From Phycisphaerae bacterium (GTDB taxonomy: Bacteria > Chloroflexota > Anaerolineae > 4572-78 > J111), in contig JANQQF010000017.1 of the NCBI GenBank assembly GCA_028285035.1, forward strand, positions 33,448 to 97,447: a stretch of 64,000 nucleotides of DNA, in the 5' to 3' direction. The notes under the pieces were generated by a model. That model saw only the letters and a program-made list of their open reading frames with translations, made no database searches and had not been told where the DNA came from. Positions 41,666 through 50,379 of this stretch are shown piece after piece. A program made the translations under genes and the position numbers. Within the stretch, counting starts at the first letter, position 1. The number at the start of each line of letters is the position of its first letter.

Positions 41666-42421
41666 ATGAAATTGCAAAGAAATACTTTAATCCTCTTGAT
41701 CTCATTAACACTTTTTGTCATATTGCCCGCTCTGGCTCAAGCTGCGAATCCACGGTTGCGACTTGAGACAAACGAGCAGAGCTTCAGTGTTAATCAAGAA
41801 ATGACAGTTGACGTTTTTGTAGAAGATGCTGCCTCGGTTTATGGCACTGAAGTTAGTCTGCTCTTCGATCCTGCGGTTTTAGAAGTTGTATCAATCAATC
41901 ACGGTGATTTTTTATCAGATGACCCTGATAATCAGGCCTTTATCTTACAAAATGAAGCTGATAACGATCTTGGTCGAGTAAACTATGCCCTTTCTCTGCT
42001 TAATCCTGCTCCTCCTGTCGACGGTAGTGGCTTGTTACTTCAAATCACCTTTCAAATAAAAGCTGAAGGTGATACACAACTCCAATTTGAAAATGGTTTG
42101 TTTGGTACACAAACTGGCGAAGAAATCTCACCTGCCCTGGAAGGGTTAAACGTGACAATTGGTAGTAACGCCCCAGCTGCCCAAGCTGAAGCACCACAAG
42201 TACAAGCTGAAGTGAGCCAGCCCGCTGTTGAGGCTCGCCCAGAGCAACGCGTTCGCCCCGCTGAGACGGCTGAAGATAATAGCACAATGCTGTTAGGTCT
42301 GGGCGTGGTCGTAGGAACAACGGTTATTCTTGTCATCGCTTTGATTGGGGTTATCTTACTCATTGCCCTCTGGATGTTTCTCAATCGCTCAAAGCAGAAA
42401 AATCGGCCAGCGCGTAGCTAG
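41666..42421 (+). CDS. Membrane-anchored cohesin-domain protein
   Basis: A 251-residue surface protein. A signal peptide ends near residue 27 (ALAQA-A). A single cohesin-like module spans about 28-165 (DVFVEDAASVYGTEVSLLFDPAVLEVV, key part VYGTEVSLLFDPAVLEV). An Ala/Glu/Gln/Pro linker follows, then one membrane segment (about 208-240, LLGLGVVVGTTVILVIAL) and a basic cytoplasmic tail NRSKQKNRPARS. It lacks the two Cys found in the cohesins of its neighbours. It could be the anchoring scaffoldin that holds dockerin proteins on the cell. ATG 41666 is better placed after AAGGA than 41657. It follows the beta-helix gene by 95 bases and probably shares its transcript. Confidence 0.85.
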   Translation: MKLQRNTLILLISLTLFVILPALAQAANPRLRLETNEQSFSVNQEMTVDVFVEDAASVYGTEVSLLFDPAVLEVVSINHGDFLSDDPDNQAFILQNEADNDLGRVNYALSLLNPAPPVDGSGLLLQITFQIKAEGDTQLQFENGLFGTQTGEEISPALEGLNVTIGSNAPAAQAEAPQVQAEVSQPAVEARPEQRVRPAETAEDNSTMLLGLGVVVGTTVILVIALIGVILLIALWMFLNRSKQKNRPARS

Positions 42422-42440
42422 AAATTTACAGACTTTTTTG

Positions 42441-42468
42441 AAAGGACGGTGCTCAGCCGTCCTTTTTT
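42441..42468 (+). terminator. Terminator of the beta-helix / anchored cohesin unit
   Basis: Perfect stem AAAGGACGG (42441-42449) and CCGTCCTTT (42457-42465) with a T run to 42468. Confidence 0.9.
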
Positions 42469-42667
42469 GTTTTAAACAGTTTCTCTTCTTGCAAAACAAT
42501 CCTATCTTAGTAAAATTATAGTCTTTAGTCTTGTCTATTTGTGTCTATTTCACATCAGGAGGCTCATCAAAACCATTTTTGGCAAACGGTGCTTATGGGT
42601 GGATTTATGATCTCGTAAACACAATAGGAAATGCAATCCCCTCAGATTACGTACAAAGGAGATACAT

Positions 42668-44779
42668 ATGTGTATCAAAAAGTACCTGATGATCGTTATT
42701 TTTGTTGTATTGTTTCTTAGTGCCTGTAATAGTGAAGCGCTCCCTGAAGTGGCTGAAGCTGACACAGCAACACCCTTACCTCCGACCGCTACCCCAGCCC
42801 CAACAAATACGCCAGAACCTACCGATACCTCTGTTCCGACGGCTACCCCAGCCCCAACTGACAAGCCTATGTCTACTGATACACCTACGCCCGAACCATC
42901 CCCAACGCCAACCCCGTTACCTGACTTTGAGGCGATGTTTGAAGAGGCAGCGTGTGCCTTCGATACAAACTTTACAGAACGCGATGTGACTTGTGGCTAC
43001 TTAACTGTTCCCGAAAATCGGCAGCAACTTGACCCTGAAGATACACTAAAATTACACGTCGCTATCTTTGCCAGTGATAGCAAGGTACCTGAGGCGGATC
43101 CGATTATTTATCTGGAAGGCGGCCCTGGTGGTGATGCTTTAGAGATTGTGCCACTCGTCTTGGAAGCAAGATTGGCACCCATCCTGGCTGACCGTGATTT
43201 GATTGTCATCGACCAACGCGGGACTGGCTACTCACAACCCTCATTGGCCTGTGATGACGTCCAAAACTTGGATCGTGAGAGTCTAGAGACAATTTTAAGT
43301 GCTGAAGAAGAACAAGATTTGGTACGTGAAGCGCTGGCTGAATGTCAAAGTCAATTGCTTGAGGCTGGGATTGATCTGACAGCCTACAACAGTGTTGAAA
43401 ATGCTGCTGATATTGAGGACCTTCGCCAGACTCTCGGTTATGACCAGTGGAATTTGTATGGTAATTCATATGGTACTCGTCTCGCTTTGACGATTATGCG
43501 AGATCATCCCGCTGGTTTACGAAGCGTTATTTTGGACTCACCATTTCCTCTGCAAGTTAATCTTTCCGTGGAAGGTCCAGCAAATTTTGATCGTGCATTT
43601 GATATGCTATTTGATGCCTGTACTAATGATCCAGTCTGTGATGCTGCCTACCCAAATCTTCGAGAGGTATTCTTTGAAGTACGAGATCAGTTGGATGCTG
43701 AGCCAGTTACCTTGCCTGTGCTCAATCCGTTAAGTGGCGAAAGTTATGATGTGGCGTTTAATGGGAAACGATTTTTAGGCGTATTCTCTCAGGCTTTATA
43801 CAACGCGGAACTTCTGCCTACCTTACCTGAAGCAATTTATGATACCCAGGCTGGAAATTACGAGGTTGCCACTCTGCTGACTACAGTCAGTATTGTAACG
43901 AGCGAATTTTTGAGTGCAGGGATGAACATCTCGGTTCAATGTAATGAAGAGATTGTGTTTAGTGATCCCAATGAAGCAGCGGCTGCTGTGGCTGCTTATC
44001 CTGAATATGGTGATTTATACAACAATAGTATTACCGTAGGAGACTTTGCTTCCAGTGTGTGTGCCGATTGGGTGACCAGCAATGTCGACCCAATGGAAAA
44101 TCAAGCGGTCGTTAGCGATGTACCAACTCTCATTTTGGTCGGTGATTTTGATCCAATTACACCACCAGCTTGGGGACAGCTTACCCAAGAGACTCTAGCC
44201 AATAGCTACCTTTATGAGTTTCCAGGACTCAGTCACGGGGTGACCGTTTCTAATGATTGCCCTCAGGAAATTATGTTAGACTTTCTGAGTGCTCCCACCG
44301 AAGCGCCTGACTCGAGTTGTATTGCTACACTTGGGTCCCTTACTTTTGTTGAAGAGGAGACTGAGACAGAAGATGTTCTGCTGGTTCCCTTTAGTGATGA
44401 CACGTTTGGGCTTTCAGGTCTGGTGCCTGAAGGGTGGGGTAATATTGCCCCAGGGACGTATGCTCGGCAGGCATCACCGCTGGACCAAACCTCATTGGCC
44501 TTTGTTTCCGCCCCTGGCGTAGACGCACAAACCTTCTTAACGCTTATCCTTGGCCAGTTCGGTATCACCGAAATTCCTGCAGTCGTAGATACCGTTGAGA
44601 CAGAACTGACAACTTGGTCAGTCTATACAGTAGAGGTCCAAGCCCAAAGTATTACTATTGCTGTAGGAGAAGAAGGTGGATTTACCATTTTAGCCATGTT
44701 TGTTAGTTCGGCAGAGGAAGCAGACACATTGTATGAGATCATTTTCTTGCCGATTTTGGATGCAATTGAACTTCAGTAG
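42668..44779 (+). CDS. Lipoprotein alpha/beta hydrolase (peptidase S33, tripeptidyl aminopeptidase-like)
   Basis: A 703-residue lipoprotein. The lipobox is FLSAC at about residue 19. A Pro/Thr linker of some 60 residues follows (PTATPAPTNTPEPT type). The hydrolase shows the oxyanion loop LEGGPGGDAL, DQRGTGYSQPSLAC, the nucleophile elbow GNSYGTRLAL, the acid VGDFDPITPPAWG and the catalytic His in GLSHGV, all as in S33 TAP-like peptidases. About 150 residues at the C-terminus (from SLTFVEEETE) form an extra domain I cannot name. It has neither cohesin nor dockerin, nor the shared upstream element, so it may only be a neighbour of that system. Confidence 0.85.
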   Translation: MCIKKYLMIVIFVVLFLSACNSEALPEVAEADTATPLPPTATPAPTNTPEPTDTSVPTATPAPTDKPMSTDTPTPEPSPTPTPLPDFEAMFEEAACAFDTNFTERDVTCGYLTVPENRQQLDPEDTLKLHVAIFASDSKVPEADPIIYLEGGPGGDALEIVPLVLEARLAPILADRDLIVIDQRGTGYSQPSLACDDVQNLDRESLETILSAEEEQDLVREALAECQSQLLEAGIDLTAYNSVENAADIEDLRQTLGYDQWNLYGNSYGTRLALTIMRDHPAGLRSVILDSPFPLQVNLSVEGPANFDRAFDMLFDACTNDPVCDAAYPNLREVFFEVRDQLDAEPVTLPVLNPLSGESYDVAFNGKRFLGVFSQALYNAELLPTLPEAIYDTQAGNYEVATLLTTVSIVTSEFLSAGMNISVQCNEEIVFSDPNEAAAAVAAYPEYGDLYNNSITVGDFASSVCADWVTSNVDPMENQAVVSDVPTLILVGDFDPITPPAWGQLTQETLANSYLYEFPGLSHGVTVSNDCPQEIMLDFLSAPTEAPDSSCIATLGSLTFVEEETETEDVLLVPFSDDTFGLSGLVPEGWGNIAPGTYARQASPLDQTSLAFVSAPGVDAQTFLTLILGQFGITEIPAVVDTVETELTTWSVYTVEVQAQSITIAVGEEGGFTILAMFVSSAEEADTLYEIIFLPILDAIELQ

Positions 44780-44819
44780 CGGCTTGATTTAGATTATCTT
44801 TGAATATTTGATTTTCATT

Positions 44820-44858
44820 AAGACTGTAGCAGAAGATAAGCTACAGTCTTAATTTTTT
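44820..44858 (+). terminator. Terminator after the S33 hydrolase gene
   Basis: Perfect 11-base stem AAGACTGTAGC (44820-44830) and GCTACAGTCTT (44840-44850), then AATTTTTT. Confidence 0.9.
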
Positions 44859-44917
44859 AAAGATAATTTGGCTAAAAATTTCTAAAAAAATCCCTTTTTC
44901 AAGTAAAACCCTCGATT

Positions 44918-45031
44918 TTCCGTAGTTACTACGGAGCCTAGTTCCGATTTCCTCCGTTGTCCCCTACGATAAATCCTCTCGAAAAATCCGAGTATTCCAC
45001 GCTACGCAACAGGTCAAGAATGCTCTATACT
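44918..45031 (+). promoter_or_regulatory. Shared regulatory element/promoter, copy B (before the esterase gene)
   Basis: Palindrome TTCCGTAGTTACTACGGA (44918-44935), TCCGTTGTCC (44953-44962), a 26-base block at 44978-45003 identical to copy C and ending in CACGCT (44998-45003), exactly 22 bases, and TATACT (45026-45031). It fills most of the 327-base gap upstream of the gene at 45107. Confidence 0.85.
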
Positions 45032-45106
45032 AGGACCATATCGTACACAGCAGTAAGGATGTCGAACCAGTAAATTTTATTCGTTTCACAACAAGGAGAT
45101 AGTGCG

Positions 45107-46906
45107 ATGAGGATTTCAAAAACTATGAGGAAAACGGTCTTGTACCTGGCAGTTTTGACAACAATTTTATTTTTTGGTGGACAGGCTAACAGTGTTTCGG
45201 CCTACGCCCCCTCTGGTGCCTATTTGGACATTGAGCCAATCGGCAACGAGTTTTTTCCAGGGGATATGATCACAGTCAATGTGCCTGTAAAACAGGCTAC
45301 AGATCTCTACGGACTGCAAGTGGTCTGTAATGTTGACCCGGCGGTACTCCGTTGGGAGTCAGCTCAAATTCTAGACTTTTTTACAGAGCCATTGATTGGG
45401 GCTAAAAGTTTAGATGCAGATACTGGAACGTGGTCAACTGCGATTAGTCAAAAGAACCCTGCCCCTGCATTGTCGGGGGATGGCGATTTTGCAACATTTA
45501 CATTTGAGGCAATTGCACCGGGGACAACTGCAATTACCTGTGAGCCAGTTGCTTCGGATCGTAACGGATTTACCTTGCCTTTTTCTGTTGAGAACGCGGA
45601 TATTACCGTCGTTTCTTTAGGGGATGCAGGTGGTGTACTAAGCGGTTCTGTCACCTATCAAGGGCGAAGTGAGCACGTCGGTATTCAACTTGATCTAACG
45701 GGTGTGGCTGATCGCTCGCTAACTGTTGACAGTTCAGGGCAATTCACAGTGAGTGAGCTACGTGAGAGTGCTTATGAGGTGAAGGCAGATGGTGCCTTAC
45801 ACTTGCCAGCCTGTGCTTCGGTTGATGTTGCTCGTCGTCAAAACGTTGCCTTGGCCTCTATTGTCCTGGCTGGTGGGGATACAAATGATGATGATGAAAT
45901 TAAAATCAATGATGCAACTCTGATTGGAAGTAATTTTGGTCTAAGTTCAACCAGCACCCCAGCAATGGACCCGCGAGCTGATATAAATACCGACGGTATT
46001 GTCAATGTTCAAGACTTATCAATGTTGGGTGGTAACTTTGGGAAAATTGGCTGTCAAACTTGGGAAATTGATGATACGTCAACATCAGACCCGACGCCTG
46101 AGCCACAGCCTGAGCCAGAACCTGAGCCAGAGCCAACACCAGATCCAATCCCAACTTCGGTTGCTGCATCGTGTAATCCAACCAATGGTTCAGGTGGTTT
46201 GAAGCCAGGTATTCACGATGTAACCGTAGCTGGTATGAAAACAACAATTGTTGTCGGTGAAGACTACGACCCAAGTACACCTACTTACCTGACCTTCCAC
46301 TTGCACGGCGACGGTGGGAAGATTGTAGACTCATTCTTAAGCTCTTCAAACGCAGTGACAAAATATGTTGATAAACAAGGTTGGATTTTTGTAGCCCCTC
46401 AAGCGCCTAACAGTGAGAACATTTGGTGGACAAAGTATAACGGGGATCACGTTGAAAAGTTTGCTGATGTGTTAGATCATATGTTTGCTAAATACAATGT
46501 TTGTCGAGACATCGTTTTAGGCTCTAGCGGTTCAGGTGGTGGTGTTTTCTGGGCAGGACAGTTCTTCGTAGATAAAGGGGATGAATACCCAGCTCACGTC
46601 GTAATGAGCTGCGGGGCTAGCGTTGCTAACTCTAGTGACCGTAAAAAGGTTGAGGCGTTGGGTAAAGATCCCGAGATTGTTAGCCGAGCGACATTCTTCC
46701 AATACTACGGGGCCAAAGATAAAATTGTACCTCCATCATCCATCGAAGGTAACATCTCAATGTACGAGAAGGCGGGCTTTAATGTAGACAGCTTGAAATT
46801 ATCCAACGGTGGACATTGTAACGAGTGGAAAGATCAAGGCTACCCAGGCCAGAGCGACCGCATCGTTGAAAAATGGAGCGACTGGGCTGATGAATTCGGT
46901 CTATAA
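45107..46906 (+). CDS. Secreted esterase with cohesin-like and dockerin-like modules
   Basis: A 599-residue secreted protein. A signal peptide ends around residue 32. Order of parts: cohesin-like module about 36-170 (LYGLQVVCNVDPAV, SQKNPAPALSGDG), small beta domain 174-254, dockerin 255-318 (DTNDDDEIKIND and DINTDGIVNVQD), Pro/Glu linker about 325-346, and an alpha/beta hydrolase about 350-599. The hydrolase looks like carbohydrate esterase/PHB-depolymerase types: LHGDGG oxyanion region, nucleophile elbow GSSGSGGG, acid in GAKDKIVPP, and His in NGGHCNEW. Strict GxSxG is replaced by a Ser-rich variant. AAGGAG lies 9 bases before the ATG. Shared element copy B is upstream. Confidence 0.85.
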   Translation: MRISKTMRKTVLYLAVLTTILFFGGQANSVSAYAPSGAYLDIEPIGNEFFPGDMITVNVPVKQATDLYGLQVVCNVDPAVLRWESAQILDFFTEPLIGAKSLDADTGTWSTAISQKNPAPALSGDGDFATFTFEAIAPGTTAITCEPVASDRNGFTLPFSVENADITVVSLGDAGGVLSGSVTYQGRSEHVGIQLDLTGVADRSLTVDSSGQFTVSELRESAYEVKADGALHLPACASVDVARRQNVALASIVLAGGDTNDDDEIKINDATLIGSNFGLSSTSTPAMDPRADINTDGIVNVQDLSMLGGNFGKIGCQTWEIDDTSTSDPTPEPQPEPEPEPEPTPDPIPTSVAASCNPTNGSGGLKPGIHDVTVAGMKTTIVVGEDYDPSTPTYLTFHLHGDGGKIVDSFLSSSNAVTKYVDKQGWIFVAPQAPNSENIWWTKYNGDHVEKFADVLDHMFAKYNVCRDIVLGSSGSGGGVFWAGQFFVDKGDEYPAHVVMSCGASVANSSDRKKVEALGKDPEIVSRATFFQYYGAKDKIVPPSSIEGNISMYEKAGFNVDSLKLSNGGHCNEWKDQGYPGQSDRIVEKWSDWADEFGL

Positions 46907-46950
46907 GCCCTAGGCAACGCAAGATAGACAGTTTCTAAATAACTAAACAA

Positions 46951-46986
46951 AACGACCTTGGTCACAGCTACCAGGGTCGTTTTATT
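46951..46986. terminator. Bidirectional terminator
   Basis: Stem AACGACCTTGGT (46951-46962) and ACCAGGGTCGTT (46970-46981), nearly perfect, flanked by A-rich and T-rich runs. It serves the esterase gene and the opposing small membrane protein gene. Confidence 0.85.
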
Positions 46987-47004
46987 TTACAAAGCAGTTG
47001 TTAT

Positions 47005-47175
47005 TTACAGCCGAGGCAAAAGAACGCGCTCAATAATAGCGCTGATAATCCCCCCAACCAAGATGGCTGCTCCGGTAGCCCACCAGGTCTGCCAAGTGAG
47101 CCATCCGATAACCCCGGCGATAATGGGCAGGAATAAAGAAATGAGTTGAATTATTTGTTTGCTACTTAAGTTCAT
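47005..47175 (-). CDS. Small two-segment membrane protein
   Basis: A 56-residue protein, MNLSSKQIIQLISLF onward, with two hydrophobic segments separated by WQTWWATG and a short basic end (ERVLLPRL). The start at 47175 has GAGG 4 bases upstream; an earlier ATG at 47277 would overlap the neighbour. It resembles no family I can name. It is downstream of another small envelope protein gene and probably co-transcribed. Confidence 0.55.
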   Translation of the reverse strand: MNLSSKQIIQLISLFLPIIAGVIGWLTWQTWWATGAAILVGGIISAIIERVLLPRL

Positions 47176-47237
47176 GACCTCACTTTGCCACGGTTTGTAG
47201 ATTTGGCAAGTTGTAATGATCAAAATGGGTGTATGGT

Positions 47238-47726
47238 TTAGTTTTGGATAACAGTTCGTAGAATCCGGGTTGTGCAACTAAACCCATCATTGATGCACAC
47301 ATCAACCTCTCCCGTGTAATCACCTGGTTGTAGCGCAACTACATTGAATGTGATGGAAACAGCTTCCCCATTAGGAATGATGCTCCCAAACGCATACGAC
47401 TCATAATCGAAGACAGGGATGGTCAACGCCTCATTAAATGGAGGCTCACTTGAGGTAATCACAAATCCTTCTAAATAGACAGCTTCGAAGTCAATACTGT
47501 CAACGATCTGGGATGTGGATGATGAATTTTCAATACGAAAGTTAATCGTGAATTCTTCGTTGACAGTTACATTTGTGGGGACATCTAGTTGAATAGCAAT
47601 ATCTTCTGGTTCTTGCAACCCGAACATAACAAGGAGCCCCCCGCCCAGTAGGATGGCCAGAAAACTCACAACTACACACCCAACACTACATCCAATCCCT
47701 AGCCAAAGTGCAGTTTGTTTATTCAT
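47238..47726 (-). CDS. Hypothetical exported or membrane-anchored protein
   Basis: A 162-residue protein with one N-terminal membrane segment (about residues 8-35, GIGCSVGCVVVSFLAILLGG) and an extracellular beta-rich domain with ENSSSTSQIVDSIDFE and LQPGDYTGEVDVCIN. The pattern (VPTNVTVNEEFTINFRIEN) suggests an immunoglobulin-like or DUF11-type beta sandwich. ATG 47726 follows GGAGGGAG by 3-5 bases. It lies between two cohesin/dockerin genes in the opposite direction; any link to them is unknown. Confidence 0.7.
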   Translation of the reverse strand: MNKQTALWLGIGCSVGCVVVSFLAILLGGGLLVMFGLQEPEDIAIQLDVPTNVTVNEEFTINFRIENSSSTSQIVDSIDFEAVYLEGFVITSSEPPFNEALTIPVFDYESYAFGSIIPNGEAVSITFNVVALQPGDYTGEVDVCINDGFSCTTRILRTVIQN

Positions 47727-47883
47727 ATCTCCCTCCAATTTATTGGTTTACTTTCGACAACATATGGCTCTACAAAGGTACAGAATTTAGACGCTAATGA
47801 GGTAGACAATGTTGCGTATCTTTGTGTAAATTTGAGGTCAAAAACCAGGTTTTTAGAGTTTTTTGCGGGTTTTCCTATGCGAG

Positions 47884-47997
47884 TTCCGTAGTCTCTACGG
47901 AGGGGTATCTGTCATTCCTCCGTTGTCCGCCGTAGAAATTTCCCTCGAAAAATCCGAGTATTCCACGCTTAATTTCCTCCTTGTTTTCGCCTATACT
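47884..47997 (+). promoter_or_regulatory. Shared regulatory element/promoter, copy C
   Basis: TTCCGTAGTCTCTACGGA (47884-47901), TCCGTTGTCC (47919-47928), the 26-base block (47944-47969) identical to copy B and ending in CACGCT (47964-47969), exactly 22 bases, and TATACT (47992-47997). The gap 47727-48068 also contains AT-rich sequence upstream of the element with nothing else I can recognise. Confidence 0.85.
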
Positions 47998-48068
47998 GGG
48001 ACCATCAAAAGGAAAGAGCAGTAAGCCACGTGCTAAACGGCACGGGAGATAGAAGGAAGGATTGAACT

Positions 48069-49088
48069 ATGAAACGACAAAACTTTACTCGCACACGATT
48101 GGTTCAACTGATGGTTATCGCCCTATTGTGGATGGTTGTCCCAGTAGCTATGGAAGCACAGGCAAATGGTGATGGTGTTGAGATAACAGAAGATGCACTA
48201 GGGACGATCTTGACGATGCAACCTAATGTCTCAGAAATGTATATTGGCAGCACCGTTCAGGTTAATGTAATGATTGAAAATGCCGAGGACCTCTATGGTT
48301 TGGAAGTTAGCTGTAGCGTAGACCCAACTGTACTGAGTTGGCAAAGTGCTGAATTTTCTGGCTTCTTTTATGAGGCATTGGTAGGAACAAATCAATTTGA
48401 TCAAACAACCGGTCAGTGGACTGGTATTATCAGCCAGAAAAACCCAGCCCCGTCATTAAATGGAAATGGCCTTTTCGCCCAGCTAACGTTTGAAGCTGTA
48501 GGGGTTGGTACAACAAGCGTTTTATGTGAGCCTTTAGCCGCTAACCGAGATGGGTTTGAAGTCCAAATGGATGTGTCTGGGACACCAATGAGCGTGTTAG
48601 AAACACCGATTACTGGCTTTATCTCAGGTGGTGTTGCTCACCAGGGTCGCTTTGACCACAGTGGTATCATCGTCAACTCAACTGGCCCAGTATCATCCAG
48701 CTTCTCAACAGGTGTTAATGGTTTGTTTGAACTAGCTGAATTGGAAGATGGTGAATATCAAATTACAGTTGATGCCAACGGCTATTTGCCAACCTGTACT
48801 ACTGTAACAGTTGCAAATGGTGACTTGACCCTACTTGATACTACCCTGCTGTTTGGTGGCGACTTAGATGATGACAATGAAATTCGCATCAATGATGCAA
48901 CCTTAATTGGGAGTAATTTAGGTCTCTCTGCCTCTAGCACCCCGGCAATGGACCCTCGCGCTGACATCAATGCCGACGGTCAGGTGAACGTACAGGATTT
49001 ATCAATCCTAGGTGGTAATTTCGGACAAATTGGTTGCCAAGAATGGACACCTGACACATCTACAACTGCCCCTGTAACCTCAAGTTAG
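48069..49088 (+). CDS. Secreted cohesin-like plus dockerin-like protein (no catalytic domain)
   Basis: A 339-residue secreted protein: signal peptide to about residue 33, cohesin-like module about 50-178 (LYGLEVSCSVDPTVLSW, ISQKNPAPSLNGNG, CEPLAANRDG), a small beta domain 184-260 (GVAHQGRFDHSG), and a dockerin 262-325 with loops DLDDDNEIRIND and DINADGQVNVQD. There is no enzymatic or carbohydrate-binding part, so it may act as a connector or chain extender. It shares high similarity across all three modules with the proteins at 39231 and 45107. Element copy C is upstream. AAGGAAGGA precedes the ATG. Confidence 0.87.
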   Translation: MKRQNFTRTRLVQLMVIALLWMVVPVAMEAQANGDGVEITEDALGTILTMQPNVSEMYIGSTVQVNVMIENAEDLYGLEVSCSVDPTVLSWQSAEFSGFFYEALVGTNQFDQTTGQWTGIISQKNPAPSLNGNGLFAQLTFEAVGVGTTSVLCEPLAANRDGFEVQMDVSGTPMSVLETPITGFISGGVAHQGRFDHSGIIVNSTGPVSSSFSTGVNGLFELAELEDGEYQITVDANGYLPTCTTVTVANGDLTLLDTTLLFGGDLDDDNEIRINDATLIGSNLGLSASSTPAMDPRADINADGQVNVQDLSILGGNFGQIGCQEWTPDTSTTAPVTSS

Positions 49089-49105
49089 TGAGACCAAATT
49101 TTCTA

Positions 49106-49140
49106 AAAAGAGGGCCGCGTTAACACGGCTCTCTTTTTTT
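49106..49140 (+). terminator. Terminator of the last cohesin/dockerin gene
   Basis: An imperfect stem with AGAGGGCCG (49110 region) and CGGCTCTCT (49126 region) followed by seven T. Confidence 0.82.
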
Positions 49141-49263
49141 GTTTAGATCGTACAGAAGAAATAGCAAACAACAACTTGATAAAACAATGCGGTTATGTAT
49201 CAAACTATTCTTGGTCAGGCTATAATTTTACCCGACTTGTTTGTGGGAAATGCCTTAAACAAG

Positions 49264-49295
49264 AAAAGGCGCAGCATAAATATGCTACGCTTTTT
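49264..49295. terminator. Terminator downstream of tatA
   Basis: Stem GCGCAGCAT (49269-49277) and ATGCTACGC (49282-49290) with one mismatch, A-rich on the left and TTTTT on the right. It can end tatA transcription on the - strand. Confidence 0.7.
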
Positions 49296-49365
49296 ATCAC
49301 AGATTATTGTTTGTTGATACAAAGATGCGGCTAAGTAATTCGCAAAACGTAATAAGAATTACGAA

Positions 49366-49551
49366 TTAAACTGTTTTACCTTCAACTGAGTCGTCAGAAT
49401 CTTCGTCTTTGCCGCCTACAGCTTCGCGGAATTCACGAATAGATTGACCTAGGGCTGACCCAACACCAGCTAGACGGCTACCGCCAAACAAAATAATCAC
49501 AATTACTAAAATAATCAGCCATTCCCAACCACCTAAGCCACCAAAACGCAT
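49366..49551 (-). CDS. tatA: Twin-arginine translocase subunit TatA/TatE
   Basis: A 61-residue protein with the TatA layout: short N-terminus with [18 protein letters not shown] as the single membrane segment, the conserved FG pair, an amphipathic helix ([15 protein letters not shown]) and an acidic tail (DEDSDDS). TatA forms the pore for folded-protein export. No tatC is adjacent. Small size is normal for the family. Confidence 0.92.
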   Translation of the reverse strand: MRFGGLGGWEWLIILVIVIILFGGSRLAGVGSALGQSIREFREAVGGKDEDSDDSVEGKTV

Positions 49552-49669
49552 AATAAACTCCTTAAAAATCTATTCATCAAAATAAGATAAAAAGACATAA
49601 ATTTTGATACTAGAGGGACATTATAGCATTGTAGATAGGGGGAAGCAAAATTACCAAATATTTGCCTCT

Positions 49670-49698
49670 TTGTCATTTACGTTGGCCCGATTTATAAT
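49670..49698 (+). promoter_or_regulatory. Sigma-70-type promoter of upp and the selenoprotein gene
   Basis: TTGTCA (49670-49675), a 17-base spacer and TATAAT (49693-49698). The upp start is 47 bases downstream. Confidence 0.8.
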
Positions 49699-49745
49699 GA
49701 GCCAGTTTGTAATTTTGAATATCGTTTAACTGTATGGAGAGAAAT

Positions 49746-50375
49746 ATGTCAGGCAATGTGTATGAGTCACAACATCCCTTGGTAAAGCATAAACTTACAA
49801 TTTTGCGCGATAAGGAAACGACACCGAAAAAATTTCGCGAACTCATCCGCGAAATCGCAATTCTATTGGCCTACGAGGCCACCCAAGATTTAGCCCTTGC
49901 AGATTCTGAGGTAGAAACACCCCTAGCAATGGCTCCTGGGCATTTATTACAAGAACAAATCGGCTTGGTGCCTATTCTCCGAGCTGGTTTGGGGATGGTT
50001 GAAGGAGTATGGGAAATGATGCCAGGGAGCGAGGTTTGGCATATTGGCCTTTTCCGAGATGAACGAACCTTGCAACCCGTTGAGTATTACAACAAATTGC
50101 CTATTGGGCCGACAGTGCAACTCTGTATTGTGTTAGATCCTATGCTGGCTACAGGAGGGTCAGCCACAGCAACGGTCGATTTACTCAAACGTTGGGGAGC
50201 TAAACGCATCAAATTTATGGGAATTATTGCCGCCCCTGAAGGCGTTCAAGCGATGCAAGAGCAACACTCTGATGTAGATATCCATCTTGGCGTGATTGAT
50301 GAGCGACTAAATGAGATTGGTTACATCGTTCCTGGTTTGGGTGATGCGGGTGATCGACAGTTTGGAACAGGGTGA
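49746..50375 (+). CDS. upp: Uracil phosphoribosyltransferase
   Basis: A 209-residue UPRT. The family start is [19 protein letters not shown]. The middle has [21 protein letters not shown] and the PRPP loop is [18 protein letters not shown]. It ends in [13 protein letters not shown], a strict UPRT signature. It makes UMP from uracil and PRPP for pyrimidine salvage. ATG 49746 is chosen because GGAGAG sits 4 bases upstream; the ATG at 49734 has no such site. The AhpD-like selenoprotein gene starts 4 bases after its stop. Confidence 0.96.
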   Translation: MSGNVYESQHPLVKHKLTILRDKETTPKKFRELIREIAILLAYEATQDLALADSEVETPLAMAPGHLLQEQIGLVPILRAGLGMVEGVWEMMPGSEVWHIGLFRDERTLQPVEYYNKLPIGPTVQLCIVLDPMLATGGSATATVDLLKRWGAKRIKFMGIIAAPEGVQAMQEQHSDVDIHLGVIDERLNEIGYIVPGLGDAGDRQFGTG

Positions 50376-50379
50376 GCGA

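Noticed and set aside
42550..42864. Gly/Val-rich protein on the - strand
   Set aside because: It is the antisense reading of the Pro/Thr linker codons of the S33 lipoprotein gene; the same holds for 54636-55037 under the kinase linker.
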